Numbered from the stretch's first letter, positions 1 to 7,847 are shown. The stretch is 10,028 nt of DNA from Chloroflexota bacterium (GCA_003158495.1 PMJT01000170.1:1090-11117), one strand, 5' to 3'. Notes: a model not told the origin generated them from the sequence alone. Program-made: numbers and translations.

Positions 1-2222
1 GACAGTTCCTGCGTACCCGGGTCGATCGGCAGCTGGGCCCAGCACATCTCGAAGCCGGCCGGCGCCCAGGGAAGATTCGCCGCGGTCCGGAACCGGACGA
101 TCAGCGATGTGGTGCGCCCCTCCGAGGCCGGCGCAGACCAGCCGGCGAGCTTCGCTGTGACCCGCGCGCCGGGCGCGGCCTCTGGCAATTCCACTTTGCC
201 CGTGGCCACCTGGGCGCCATCCGACGTCAGTTCCCACGAGGCGCTCAGCCACTCGAGGCCGGTGAAGTACTGCTTGTTCTCGACTTCGACTTCGCCGCGG
301 GCCAGCCGGCTCGCGTCGGCTGAAACTCGGACCGGGGCCGCGATCTGGCGGTGCTCCCAGAGCGCCGGCTTGGGCCTGCGATCCGGCCAGACCAGGCCGT
401 CGAGGCAGAAGTTGCCGTCGTTTGGCTGGTCGCCGAAGTCGCCGCCGTACGCCCACCGAGTGGTGCCGTCGGGCAGCTTCTGGACGAGCCCGTGATCCCA
501 CCACTCCCACATGAAACCACCCTGCAGCCCGTCCGTGGATTCGATCGCGTCCCAGTACTCGGCCAGCGTTCCGTTGCTGTTGCCCATGGCGTGCGAGTAC
601 TCGCACATGATCAGCGGGTGGAGCTGACGGCCGGAGCGGGCGTGCTCGACGAGGCCGGAGATCGGCGGATACATGGGGCAGGTGACGTCGCTGACCTTCT
701 GGTCGCTGAACCAGTCCCAGCGGATGGCGCCCTCGTAGTGGATCGGGCGGCTCGGGTCGTAGCGGCGTATGTATCCGGCCTCGGCGTCGTGGTTGGGCCC
801 GTGGCCCGACTCGTTGCCGAGCGACCACAGGATCACCGATACGTGGTTCTTGTCGCGGCGGACCATCCGGGCGGCGCGATCAACCCAGGCCGCCAAGTAG
901 CGCGGGTCGCTCGACAGCTCGTCGATGAAAGCGTGAGACTCGATGTCCGCTTCGCCGATCACGTACATGCCGAGTTCGTCGGTCAGGTCGAGGAAGACCG
1001 GGTCGTTGGGGTAGTGCGACGTCCTGACGGCATTGAAGCCGAACTGCTTCATCTGGACGAGATCCGCCCGCATCGACTCGGCCGAAATGACGCGACCGGT
1101 GTGCTGGTCGAAGTCGTGGCGGTTGACGCCGCGGAGCAGAACAACGGCGCCGTTGATGAGCAAGTGCACGCCGTCTATCTCGATCTGCCGGAACCCGACG
1201 CGAAGGTCCGCTTCTTCGACGACCTCGCCGGAGGGAGAGCGCAGGGCGACGTGGAGCGGATAGAGTGCCGGCCGCTCGGCCGACCAGGCTTGCACGTCCG
1301 GGACTTCGACGTGGATAGTCGCGCGGCCGTCGAGAGGCGGCCGGAGCTGCGGCGCCAACCGGTCCCATTCGTCCTTCTCGGCCCCGCTCAAACCCACCGA
1401 CACGAGCTTGCCCACCATGTCGAAGCGGTGGCGGCTCAGCGGTTCCGAGTCGGCCCGGCTGACCCGGGGTCCGGGTCCCGCGTTCGCGAACGGCACCGTC
1501 GCGTCGAGCGGAGCAAGGTCGCCCAGCCGGGCCTCGACAGACCATCCCGGCTCGGGAGCGACGCCGTCGAACGCGACGTCGGCCAGCAACTCGACCGTGC
1601 CGGTCGCCAGGTCATCGGTCAGCCCGGCGTTGACGCGGATGTCGGCGAAGTGGACCTGGGGAGTGGCATAGAGGAACACGGAGCGGGTGATGCCGCCGTG
1701 CCACCACTGGTCCTGATCCTCGATGTACGTGGCATCGGACCACTTCACGACCGTGAGTCGAATCGTGTTCGTGCCCGCTTTCACGAAGCCCGTGACGTCG
1801 AACTCGGCGGCCAGGTGCGAGTCCTTGCTGACGCCCAGTTCCTCACCGTTGACCGTCGGCAGCAGCACGCTTTCCGCGGCGCCGACGTGGAGCACGATCC
1901 GGCGGCCGGCCAGCCACTCGGCGGGCAGGTCGAAGTCACGCTCGTAGATGCCGGTCGGGTTCACGTCCGGCAGGCGCGGCGAGCGGCCCGGGAAGGGCAT
2001 CTGGACGTTGGTGTAGTGAGGCAGATCGAACGTGTCCTGCATCGTCCAGCAGCCCGGAACGGCGACCTCGCGCCAGTTATCGCCGGGCGCTTCTTCCGGC
2101 GTGTGGAGGAGCTGGAAACGCCACTGTCCATCGAGGAGGCGGCGGTCGAGATGGGGAACGCCGTGCATCGGCAGCCGGCCGGTCGCAGTCAATTCGGGCG
2201 TTTGCCAGGGTCGGTATGTCAC
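1..2222 (-). CDS. lacZ: Beta-galactosidase, LacZ type, glycoside hydrolase family 2 (partial, C-terminus beyond window)
   Basis: This gene encodes a cytoplasmic enzyme that hydrolyses terminal beta-D-galactosides such as lactose to galactose plus an aglycone sugar. The reading frame is open for 740 codons to the left edge. It shows a GH2 jelly-roll sugar-binding domain (roughly residues 30-190, with NPTGIYERDFDLP and WWHGGITRSV), an immunoglobulin-like domain, and a TIM barrel from about residue 320 (LRGVNRHDFDQHTG, NAVRTSHYPN). The acid/base Glu is E471 in LWSLGNESGHGPNH and the nucleophile Glu is E541 in MCEYSHAMGNSNG. Both are LacZ hallmarks. E. coli LacZ has about 1020 residues, so roughly the last quarter, including the small-subunit domain, is missing. 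The start is GTG at 2222: an in-frame TAG lies 10 codons upstream, no other start codon lies between, and GGAGG sits 6 nt before it. It follows the alpha-galactosidase gene by 27 bp and is probably co-transcribed with it. There is no signal peptide. The family assignment is very secure; substrate preference is not visible. Confidence 0.96.
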   Translation of the reverse strand, partial: MTYRPWQTPELTATGRLPMHGVPHLDRRLLDGQWRFQLLHTPEEAPGDNWREVAVPGCWTMQDTFDLPHYTNVQMPFPGRSPRLPDVNPTGIYERDFDLPAEWLAGRRIVLHVGAAESVLLPTVNGEELGVSKDSHLAAEFDVTGFVKAGTNTIRLTVVKWSDATYIEDQDQWWHGGITRSVFLYATPQVHFADIRVNAGLTDDLATGTVELLADVAFDGVAPEPGWSVEARLGDLAPLDATVPFANAGPGPRVSRADSEPLSRHRFDMVGKLVSVGLSGAEKDEWDRLAPQLRPPLDGRATIHVEVPDVQAWSAERPALYPLHVALRSPSGEVVEEADLRVGFRQIEIDGVHLLINGAVVLLRGVNRHDFDQHTGRVISAESMRADLVQMKQFGFNAVRTSHYPNDPVFLDLTDELGMYVIGEADIESHAFIDELSSDPRYLAAWVDRAARMVRRDKNHVSVILWSLGNESGHGPNHDAEAGYIRRYDPSRPIHYEGAIRWDWFSDQKVSDVTCPMYPPISGLVEHARSGRQLHPLIMCEYSHAMGNSNGTLAEYWDAIESTDGLQGGFMWEWWDHGLVQKLPDGTTRWAYGGDFGDQPNDGNFCLDGLVWPDRRPKPALWEHRQIAAPVRVSADASRLARGEVEVENKQYFTGLEWLSASWELTSDGAQVATGKVELPEAAPGARVTAKLAGWSAPASEGRTTSLIVRFRTAANLPWAPAGFEMCWAQLPIDPGTQEL

Positions 2223-2228
2223 GGCGCA

Positions 2229-2233
2229 CCTCC
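2229..2233 (-). promoter_or_regulatory. Ribosome binding site of lacZ (decides GTG start)
   Basis: On the minus strand, GGAGG lies 6 nt upstream of the GTG at 2222. It is the only good Shine-Dalgarno in the 27-bp gap after the alpha-galactosidase stop. It supports GTG over the next in-frame ATG (codon 19), which would remove conserved N-terminal sequence. Confidence 0.7.
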
Positions 2234-2249
2234 AGGGGAGCGCATCTGG

Positions 2250-4475
2250 CTAGATGGACTCCAGCACGTATACGCGGGCGCGGAAGTCGCCCTGGGTTGA
2301 GGACAGCCGCAGGCCCTCGATGACGAGCCCAGCGGCCATCAGGACGTCGCCGCCGAGCACGATCGGGGATGGGGACTCGTCATTCTCGTCCCCGACAGCG
2401 GCCGTCCAGATCGAGACGCGATATGACGTGGCCGGATCCAGGCCGCGCAGCTTGAGCCGTGTCGGGCCTGAATTCGGGCGGTTCAGAATGCTGTAATAGC
2501 CCACGACGGCCGAGCGGGCGTCGACTGCCACGGTCATCCAGGCAGTCACGTCACGGTCATCCTCGAACGGGCTGATGAGCCGGTGGAAGCGGCCGCGCTG
2601 GAAGAGCTCGCGCCACTTCTTGTAGAAGGCGACCTGCTGCGCGACCTCGGCGGTCTCATCGGCCGACAGCTTCGTCGGGTCCAGCTCGTAGCCGAAGGCG
2701 CCGAAGAAGGCGACCGCTGCGCGTGTCTCCAGGGGCGTGATCCGGCCGACCTGGTGGTTCGGCACGGCCGAGACGTGAGCCGCCATGGAACTCAGCGGGT
2801 AGACCATGGAAGTGCCCCACTGAATCTTCAGCCGCTCGACAGCGTCCGTGTTGTCACTCGTCCAGCCCTGGGGCGCGAACGCGAGCATGCCAGCGTCGAA
2901 CCGCGCACCGCCGCTGGCGCACGACTCGAACAGGATGCCCGGGAAGGCCTCCGTGAGCCGGTCGTAGAGCGCGTAGACGCCCAGGATGTAGCGATGGAAG
3001 AACTCGCCCTGGCGCCAGGCCGGCAGCGTGGGGCTGAACGGCTCGGTGATGTTGCGGTTCATGTCCCACTTCACGTAGGAGATGGGCGCACTGCCGAGAA
3101 TCGCCGAGAGCGCATCGAAGAGATAGTCGACGACTTCGGGCCGCGACATATCCAGGACGTACTGGTTGCGGCTCTCGGTCTTGGGCCGCGACGGGACGCC
3201 GATCGCCCAGTCCGGGTGCTTCGCGAACAGGTCGCTCCGCCGGCTCACCATCTCCGGCTCGATCCAGATGCCGAAGCGCATGCCGAGAGCTTCGACCTTG
3301 CGGGCGACCGACTCGATGCCGCCGGGCAGCTTCGCGGTGTTGACCGTCCAGTCGCCGAGCGAACTGGAATCGTCGTCGCGGCGACCGAACCAGCCGTCGT
3401 CGAGGACGAACATCTCGATGCCCATCTCCTTTGCGGCAGTGGCGATGGCCAGCAGCTTTGGCTCGTCGAAGTCGAAATAGGTGGCTTCCCAGTTGTTGAT
3501 CACGATCGGTCGCAGCTTGTCGCGCCACGAACCGCGGGCCATCCGCTCTCGGAGCAGGTCGTGGTAGGCGTGGCTGAGCTCGTCAAGGCCGGTCGCCGAG
3601 AAGGCCAGGACGGCCTCCGGAGTGGCGAACTCCGCGCCCGGCTCCAGCAGCCAGGAGAAGCCCTCAGGGTTGATGCCGGCTCGTACGCGGGCCGTTCCGA
3701 AGGGCTCGACTTCCGTTTCGGCGAGGAAATTGCCCGAGTAGGCGAGGCAGATACCGATAGCCTCACCAGCGTCTTCCGTGGTTGCGGGGCGAGCCAGGGC
3801 GACGAACGGGTTGTGCTGGGCGCTCGAGGAGCCGCGCAGGCTCGAGACGGACTGCCTGCCAGGCCGCAGTCCTTGCCTGACGACGTGGCGTTCCCGGGCC
3901 CAGTCGCCGCTCAGTGAAATGAGCTGCCACTCGGAATCCGGGAGATCCAGCGATGCGCTCATCGCGCTCCGCAGGATCAGCGGGGCCTGTCCCGCATTGG
4001 CGATGCGCGCCCCTCGCACGATCAGTGGGCGATCCCGATAGATCGTGTAGAGGAGCCTGACCTCGATCTGCGCTACGGCATCCGACAGTGTGATCTCGAG
4101 TGTCTCCGCCTCTCCGCCCACCTCGACGTACGTCGAAGGCAGGCCCGGAATGACGGGTTTGCCCGGCAGCGTGCGATGGCTCGCGTAGCGCAGGTCAAGG
4201 ACGCCCGACCCGTCGGGCAACTCGATGGCGACGGCTGGGATCCGGAAATCGCCCGATCCGCCGCTCGGATACTCGAACGGCACCGGCTCGCCGACGCGGT
4301 TGGAGTAGCCCAGGAACTCGCCGGGTACGAGGTGGGCGTACGACCGGCCTTCAGTCAGTGGCGAGCCGAAATACAGATGCCCAAGCCAGCCGTTCTCGAG
4401 GACGCGCAGGACGTAACTGACTCGGTCGTTCCGGAGGTGGAACTCCCGGGACTCCTGGTTCCACTCAATGGACAT
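2250..4475 (-). CDS. galA: Alpha-galactosidase, glycoside hydrolase family 36
   Basis: This enzyme hydrolyses terminal alpha-1,6-galactosyl residues from melibiose, raffinose-type oligosaccharides or galactomannan fragments, with retention of configuration. The product is 741 residues, the usual size for bacterial GH36 enzymes of the AgaA/RafA/MelA type. An N-terminal beta-sandwich (about 1-320) is followed by the TIM barrel: NNWEATYFDFDE, FVLDDGWFGRRDDD and GIWIEPEMVS. The catalytic nucleophile is D471 in YVKWDMNRNITE. ESCASGGARFD (from E517) is the conserved substrate-binding loop. The acid/base is D541 in GWTSDNTDA. A small C-terminal beta domain ends in RVYVLESI. No signal peptide or lipobox is present, so it is cytoplasmic and would act on intact imported oligosaccharides. 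ATG at 4475 has GGAG 6 nt upstream. It lies 56 bp after the second permease and 27 bp before lacZ. The symbol follows the generic family name; agaA, rafA or melA are equivalent choices. Confidence 0.96.
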   Translation of the reverse strand: MSIEWNQESREFHLRNDRVSYVLRVLENGWLGHLYFGSPLTEGRSYAHLVPGEFLGYSNRVGEPVPFEYPSGGSGDFRIPAVAIELPDGSGVLDLRYASHRTLPGKPVIPGLPSTYVEVGGEAETLEITLSDAVAQIEVRLLYTIYRDRPLIVRGARIANAGQAPLILRSAMSASLDLPDSEWQLISLSGDWARERHVVRQGLRPGRQSVSSLRGSSSAQHNPFVALARPATTEDAGEAIGICLAYSGNFLAETEVEPFGTARVRAGINPEGFSWLLEPGAEFATPEAVLAFSATGLDELSHAYHDLLRERMARGSWRDKLRPIVINNWEATYFDFDEPKLLAIATAAKEMGIEMFVLDDGWFGRRDDDSSSLGDWTVNTAKLPGGIESVARKVEALGMRFGIWIEPEMVSRRSDLFAKHPDWAIGVPSRPKTESRNQYVLDMSRPEVVDYLFDALSAILGSAPISYVKWDMNRNITEPFSPTLPAWRQGEFFHRYILGVYALYDRLTEAFPGILFESCASGGARFDAGMLAFAPQGWTSDNTDAVERLKIQWGTSMVYPLSSMAAHVSAVPNHQVGRITPLETRAAVAFFGAFGYELDPTKLSADETAEVAQQVAFYKKWRELFQRGRFHRLISPFEDDRDVTAWMTVAVDARSAVVGYYSILNRPNSGPTRLKLRGLDPATSYRVSIWTAAVGDENDESPSPIVLGGDVLMAAGLVIEGLRLSSTQGDFRARVYVLESI

Positions 4476-4498
4476 TCAGATCTCCGGTGACGGCGACG

Positions 4499-4519
4499 TC
4501 CGGCGGCCGCGGCCCCGGA
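4499..4519 (-). promoter_or_regulatory. GC-rich intercistronic hairpin between permease and alpha-galactosidase genes
   Basis: The 56-bp gap contains an imperfect inverted repeat. Read on the plus strand, TCCGG + bulged C + GGC pairs with GCC + CCGGA around a CGCG loop, giving an 8-bp GC-rich stem. It lies after the permease stop codon and just before the Shine-Dalgarno (4482-4485) of the alpha-galactosidase. No T-run follows on the minus strand, so it does not look like an intrinsic terminator. An mRNA-stabilising or processing element that sets transporter versus enzyme levels is possible, but this is inference from structure alone. Confidence 0.4.
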
Positions 4520-4531
4520 TGGCCGGCCCGG

Positions 4532-5461
4532 TCAACCCTTGGCGGAACCGAGCGTGAGGCCGCTGACGAAGTATCGCTGCAAGAGCAGGTAGACGACGAC
4601 CGTCGGTATGGCCGCCATAATCGAGGCTGCCGCTACCACCGTCGGATCGGTGAAGAACTGGCCCGACAGGTTGTTGAGGGCCGCGGTGATCGGCCGCTTG
4701 TCACCCGACTTGAAGAGCATCAGGGCCCAGAAGAAGTCGTTGTAGATCCACGTGAACAGCAGCGTGGCCAGCGCGGCCAGGGCCGGCGTGCACAGGGGCA
4801 GGATGATGCGCCGGTAGATGGTGAACACGCCCGCCCCGTCCATCATCGCCGCCTCGACCAGCTCCTTGCTCAGTGTCTTCATGTAGTTGCTCAGCACGAA
4901 CGTGCAGAAGCCGGTCTGGAAGGTCGTGTGGATCAGGATCAGTCCGATGAACTGGTCGTATATCCGGCCGTTGTCGCTGAGTTGGGAGAGGACCGGAATG
5001 GCGGGGAGGTTGGCGAACGTGAGATTGTACAGGCGGAAGAGCGGCACGATGATGACCTGCGGAGGCAGCAGGTTGCCGGCCGTGAAGATCATCAGGACCA
5101 GCAGGTTGAACCGCCAGCTGTACTTCGAGATGGCGAAGGCCACCATCGACGAGATCCACAGCGTCAGGATCAAGGCGGGAATGGTTATGACGGCAGTGTT
5201 CCAGTAATAGCCCAGGAACGGGTATGAGTTCCAGACGAAGGTGTAGTTGTCCAGGCTCAGCGTGCTCGGCAGCGAGAACGGACCGTTCGGGTTGGCGACT
5301 ATATCGCCGTATCGCCGGAGCGACATGTAGAGGGCGTACAGAAGCGGCCAGGCGAAGATGAAGGCAAGCACCGACAGGAAGATGTGCAGGCCCACGCGCG
5401 ATAGGCGGCGGCGAGCGCGGTTGTGGGTGGTCCGCTGACCGGCCATCACGGTGACGCTCAC
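4532..5461 (-). CDS. Carbohydrate ABC transporter permease, MalG type
   Basis: This is the second transmembrane subunit of the sugar ABC importer. It forms the inner-membrane channel with the upstream permease and passes sugar from the binding protein to the cytoplasm. The 309 residues show about six hydrophobic helices, beginning with HIFLSVLAFIFAWPLLYALY after an Arg-rich N-terminus. The EAA loop that docks the ATPase starts at E203 (VEAAMMDGAGVFTIYRRIIL followed by PL). The C-terminus RYFVSGLTLGSAKG is typical of the MalG branch (binding_protein-dependent transport, inner membrane component; compare the E. coli MalG ending). Start: GTG at 5461 overlaps the TGA of the upstream gene by 4 bp (GTGA), with GGAGGAG at 5464-5470. 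The spacing is short, so translational coupling is likely. An in-frame ATG at 5446 is an alternative start. Function is secure at the family level; the galactoside substrate is inferred from the adjacent hydrolases. Confidence 0.94.
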   Translation of the reverse strand: MSVTVMAGQRTTHNRARRRLSRVGLHIFLSVLAFIFAWPLLYALYMSLRRYGDIVANPNGPFSLPSTLSLDNYTFVWNSYPFLGYYWNTAVITIPALILTLWISSMVAFAISKYSWRFNLLVLMIFTAGNLLPPQVIIVPLFRLYNLTFANLPAIPVLSQLSDNGRIYDQFIGLILIHTTFQTGFCTFVLSNYMKTLSKELVEAAMMDGAGVFTIYRRIILPLCTPALAALATLLFTWIYNDFFWALMLFKSGDKRPITAALNNLSGQFFTDPTVVAAASIMAAIPTVVVYLLLQRYFVSGLTLGSAKG

Positions 5462-6438
5462 GACTCCTCCGATCTCATAACGCGTGTCAGGTAGATCGCG
5501 ATCGGCACGAGGGAGATCACCAGCAGGACGACCGCGATCGCCGACCCAAAGCCCAGGAGGCTGGCCTCACTGATGCTGTTGTTGGTGATCAGCGTCGACA
5601 GCAGCTCGAGGCCGTTCTTGCCGTGGTTGACGATGTAGGCGATGTCGAAAGCCCGCAGGGATTCGATCACCGTCACGACGACGATCACAACGTTGATCGG
5701 CGCCATCACGGGGAAGACGACATGGAAGAAGGTCTGGCGCTCGTTCGCCCCGTCGATCGCGGCCGCCTCACGGAGCGAGGGATCGACGCTCTTCAGGCCG
5801 GCCAGGTACAGGACCATGATGTAGCCGATGTGGCGCCAGCTAGCGGCGATCAGCACCGCCCAGATATTGATAGACGAGTTCCCCAGCCAGTCCGGCGCAT
5901 TGGCCGGGCTCACGATGCCCAGGCTGACCAGCGCGCTGTCGATGAAACCGTTGCCGGCCAGGGGCGAGTACTGAAGCTCCCAGATGAAGCCGACGAGCGC
6001 GAGGCTGAGCACCACCGGCGTGAAGAAGATGGTCTGGTAGATGCTCGTTCCCCTCATCTGCCGGTCCAGGCAGACGGCCAGCAGGATCCCCATCGGCGTG
6101 GCGAAGAAAACGAAGACGAGGAGCCACAGCACGTTGTGCGACAGCGCCGGCCAGAAGAACGGGTACGTGGTGAAGAGCTGGGTGAAGTTGTCCAGGCCGA
6201 CGAACTTGATCGGCTGCACGCCGTCCCAGTTGGTGAAGGCCAGGCCGACCGAGACGAGGGTCATCCCCCAGATCAGCACCAGGAAGATGGCGAGCGGAAC
6301 GCCCACCATGAAGAAGAGCAGGATCTTGTCGCGGCCGCTCAGGAGACTGTAGCGCCGCCGTTTTCTGGGGCTTGCAACTCTCGCCCCGACGACGGTCGTC
6401 GGGGCGGGAGTGAGAGCCTGAGGCTCTAGCTTCGACAT
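5458..6438 (-). CDS. Carbohydrate ABC transporter permease, MalF/UgpA type
   Basis: This is the first transmembrane subunit of the sugar importer. The 326-residue protein has a basic cytoplasmic N-terminus (RKRRR near residue 25-29) and about six membrane helices, such as ILLFFMVGVPLAIFLVLIWG, a helix in VLWLLVFVFFATPMGILLAV and a C-terminal helix near 295-317. The EAA ATPase-docking loop is at E224 (REAAAIDGANERQTFFHVVF followed by PV). The second partner permease overlaps its stop codon by 4 bp. It follows the binding protein gene by 29 bp. The chosen ATG at 6438 has no recognisable Shine-Dalgarno (upstream sequence ACACCATCCG), and codons 10-21 are occupied by a strong inverted repeat. Both would tend to lower its expression relative to the binding protein. 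No ATPase gene is present in the window; a shared MsmK/UgpC-like ATPase elsewhere is usual for such systems. Confidence 0.94.
   Translation of the reverse strand: MSKLEPQALTPAPTTVVGARVASPRKRRRYSLLSGRDKILLFFMVGVPLAIFLVLIWGMTLVSVGLAFTNWDGVQPIKFVGLDNFTQLFTTYPFFWPALSHNVLWLLVFVFFATPMGILLAVCLDRQMRGTSIYQTIFFTPVVLSLALVGFIWELQYSPLAGNGFIDSALVSLGIVSPANAPDWLGNSSINIWAVLIAASWRHIGYIMVLYLAGLKSVDPSLREAAAIDGANERQTFFHVVFPVMAPINVVIVVVTVIESLRAFDIAYIVNHGKNGLELLSTLITNNSISEASLLGFGSAIAVVLLVISLVPIAIYLTRVMRSEES
6377..6411. repeat. Near-perfect 35-bp inverted repeat inside the 5' coding end of the first permease gene
   Basis: The arm CGCCCCGACGAC (6382-6393) is followed by one base and its exact reverse complement GTCGTCGGGGCG (6395-6406). 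After one mismatched pair (6381/6407) the pairing resumes for four more bases, ACTC (6377-6380) with GAGT (6408-6411). In the minus-strand mRNA this folds into a stem of about 15 pairs with one C-A mismatch and a tiny loop. It begins 27 nt after the A of the permease start codon and 57 nt after the last base of the binding-protein stop. No U-run follows. Stem-loops just after binding-protein genes are known to protect the upstream message and damp the downstream genes (for example the malE-malF region of E. coli). That role here is inference. Confidence 0.75.
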
Positions 6439-6467
6439 CGGATGGTGTCTACTGGTTGGTCTGGAGA

Positions 6468-7847
6468 CTAGCCGGTGTAGTTCGGGAGCTTGTCCCAGAA
6501 GTCCTGGATGGATTTCTGGAAGGCAGTCAGGTCCTGGGTCGGGGTGTTGAGGAAGTTAAGCAGGAAGCTCTGCATGCTGTTCGCGCCGGCGAAGTCCGGG
6601 CGCGTGTCGCGGTCGAGGAACTGGGTGATCCTCTGGGCGCCGCTGACGATCTGAACGGCCTTCTGGGTCAGGACGTCCAGCTTGGTCGTATCGGCGTCGG
6701 AGGCGGTGGGGATGAACCCGTTGTTGGCCTGGTACATCATCATCTGAGTCGCGCCTGTGGACCAGAACTGGCAGTACGCCTTGGCGTTGACGAGGTCTGC
6801 CGCCAGGTTCGGGGACTTGGCGCTGATCATGACGATGTCGATCGGGGCGTCGAGCGCCTTCTCGGCGTCGTAGGTATTGCCGAAGAACGGCCACGGGAAG
6901 AAGTCGATGTCGGCTACGGCCGTCTTGTCGACCGTGGCAACTTCACCGGTCATGAACAGGCCGAGGAAGTACATGCCGGCGGTCTTGCGGACGAGCGTGT
7001 CGCAAGCCTGCTGCCACGTAAGGCCAGCATAGCCCGTCGTGTAGTACGGAATGAGCTTCGCCCACGTCTGGAAGACGGTGGTGACCTTCGGGTCGGTCCA
7101 CTTCTGGGCGCCGGTCATGAGGCCGACGTGGAAGTCGTAGCCGTTCAGCCGAAGGTTGAGGATGTCGAAGGTGCCCATGGCCGGCCAACCGTCCTTGTCG
7201 CCGAAGGCGAAAGGCGTCAAGCCGTCCGTCTGCATCTTCGCGCAGAGGGCGAGGAGATCGGTCCAGGTCGTCGGGACGGTGTAACCCTTGGTCGAGAAGA
7301 CGCTCTTCCGGTAGAAGATGCACCACGGGTAGTAGTCGACCGGGATGCCATAGACATGCTTGTCGTTGCCGACGACAGAGTTCGCGAAGCCGGCCGTGTA
7401 GTTGGCCGAAACCTTGGCCCAAAGATCGTCGATCGGGGTGGCAAGACCCTTGTCCGCGAAGAAGCGCATCCGGTAGCCGGAGAACCAGAAGAAGACGTCG
7501 TCCGGGGTGGCGCCCAGGTAGTTGTTGATCTGATCCTGGAACGTGTTGTGGTCGACGGTGTTCATCGTCGGGTCAAGGCCCGTGGCGGCCTTGAACGCGG
7601 CGTTGATGGTCTTGACGCCGGCGAGGTCCGAGGCGTCCGAGTGGTTGTTGCCGAGCGTGAGCTTTCCGGTCAGCTGGCCGGACACGGCAGTTGGGGCAGC
7701 AGTCGGCGTAGCGGCACTCGAACTGCAGGCGGCAATGACCGCCGGAAGCACGGTCAAACCGGCGGCGCCAATGAGTCCCTTCTTGAGGACTTCACGCCGA
7801 CTTACTTGCCCTCCACTAAGAAGGCCGGGTTTCTGAGAATCAACCAT
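6468..7847 (-). CDS. Sugar ABC transporter substrate-binding lipoprotein (Tat-type signal)
   Basis: This is an extracytoplasmic family 1 type binding protein that captures sugar and delivers it to the two downstream permeases. The chosen start is ATG at 7847, giving 459 residues. The signal peptide has a twin-arginine motif, S16-R-R-E-V-L-K22, then a hydrophobic stretch (GLIGAAGLTVLPAVIAA) and a lipobox cysteine, C41. A flexible Ala/Thr/Pro linker (SSSAATPTAAPT) follows. The mature part starts with KLTLGNNHSD, contains the typical DVFFWFSGYRMRFFADKGLA and WPAMGTFDILN segments, and ends in FWDKLPNYTG. AGGGAGGAG at 7858-7866, 10 nt upstream, supports this start. The longer frame to 7928 would begin inside the predicted -10 element. 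It is the first gene of the operon. Galactoside specificity is inferred from the two hydrolases downstream; the fold does not reveal the ligand. Confidence 0.93.
   Translation of the reverse strand: MVDSQKPGLLSGGQVSRREVLKKGLIGAAGLTVLPAVIAACSSSAATPTAAPTAVSGQLTGKLTLGNNHSDASDLAGVKTINAAFKAATGLDPTMNTVDHNTFQDQINNYLGATPDDVFFWFSGYRMRFFADKGLATPIDDLWAKVSANYTAGFANSVVGNDKHVYGIPVDYYPWCIFYRKSVFSTKGYTVPTTWTDLLALCAKMQTDGLTPFAFGDKDGWPAMGTFDILNLRLNGYDFHVGLMTGAQKWTDPKVTTVFQTWAKLIPYYTTGYAGLTWQQACDTLVRKTAGMYFLGLFMTGEVATVDKTAVADIDFFPWPFFGNTYDAEKALDAPIDIVMISAKSPNLAADLVNAKAYCQFWSTGATQMMMYQANNGFIPTASDADTTKLDVLTQKAVQIVSGAQRITQFLDRDTRPDFAGANSMQSFLLNFLNTPTQDLTAFQKSIQDFWDKLPNYTG

Noticed and set aside
351..2300. Long plus-strand open frame of 649 codons
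   Set aside because: It is antisense to lacZ, whose conserved catalytic motifs lie on the minus strand. The translation is Val/Arg/Asp-rich low-complexity sequence typical of a high-GC shadow frame.
2583..3917. Plus-strand open frame of 444 codons
   Set aside because: It is antisense to the GH36 alpha-galactosidase and resembles no family; a GC-bias shadow.
4487..5227. Plus-strand open frame of 246 codons, and a similar one at 5623-6429
   Set aside because: Both mirror the permease genes on the other strand. Their charged, Asp/Arg/Gln-rich products are what antisense reading of membrane proteins gives in high-GC DNA.
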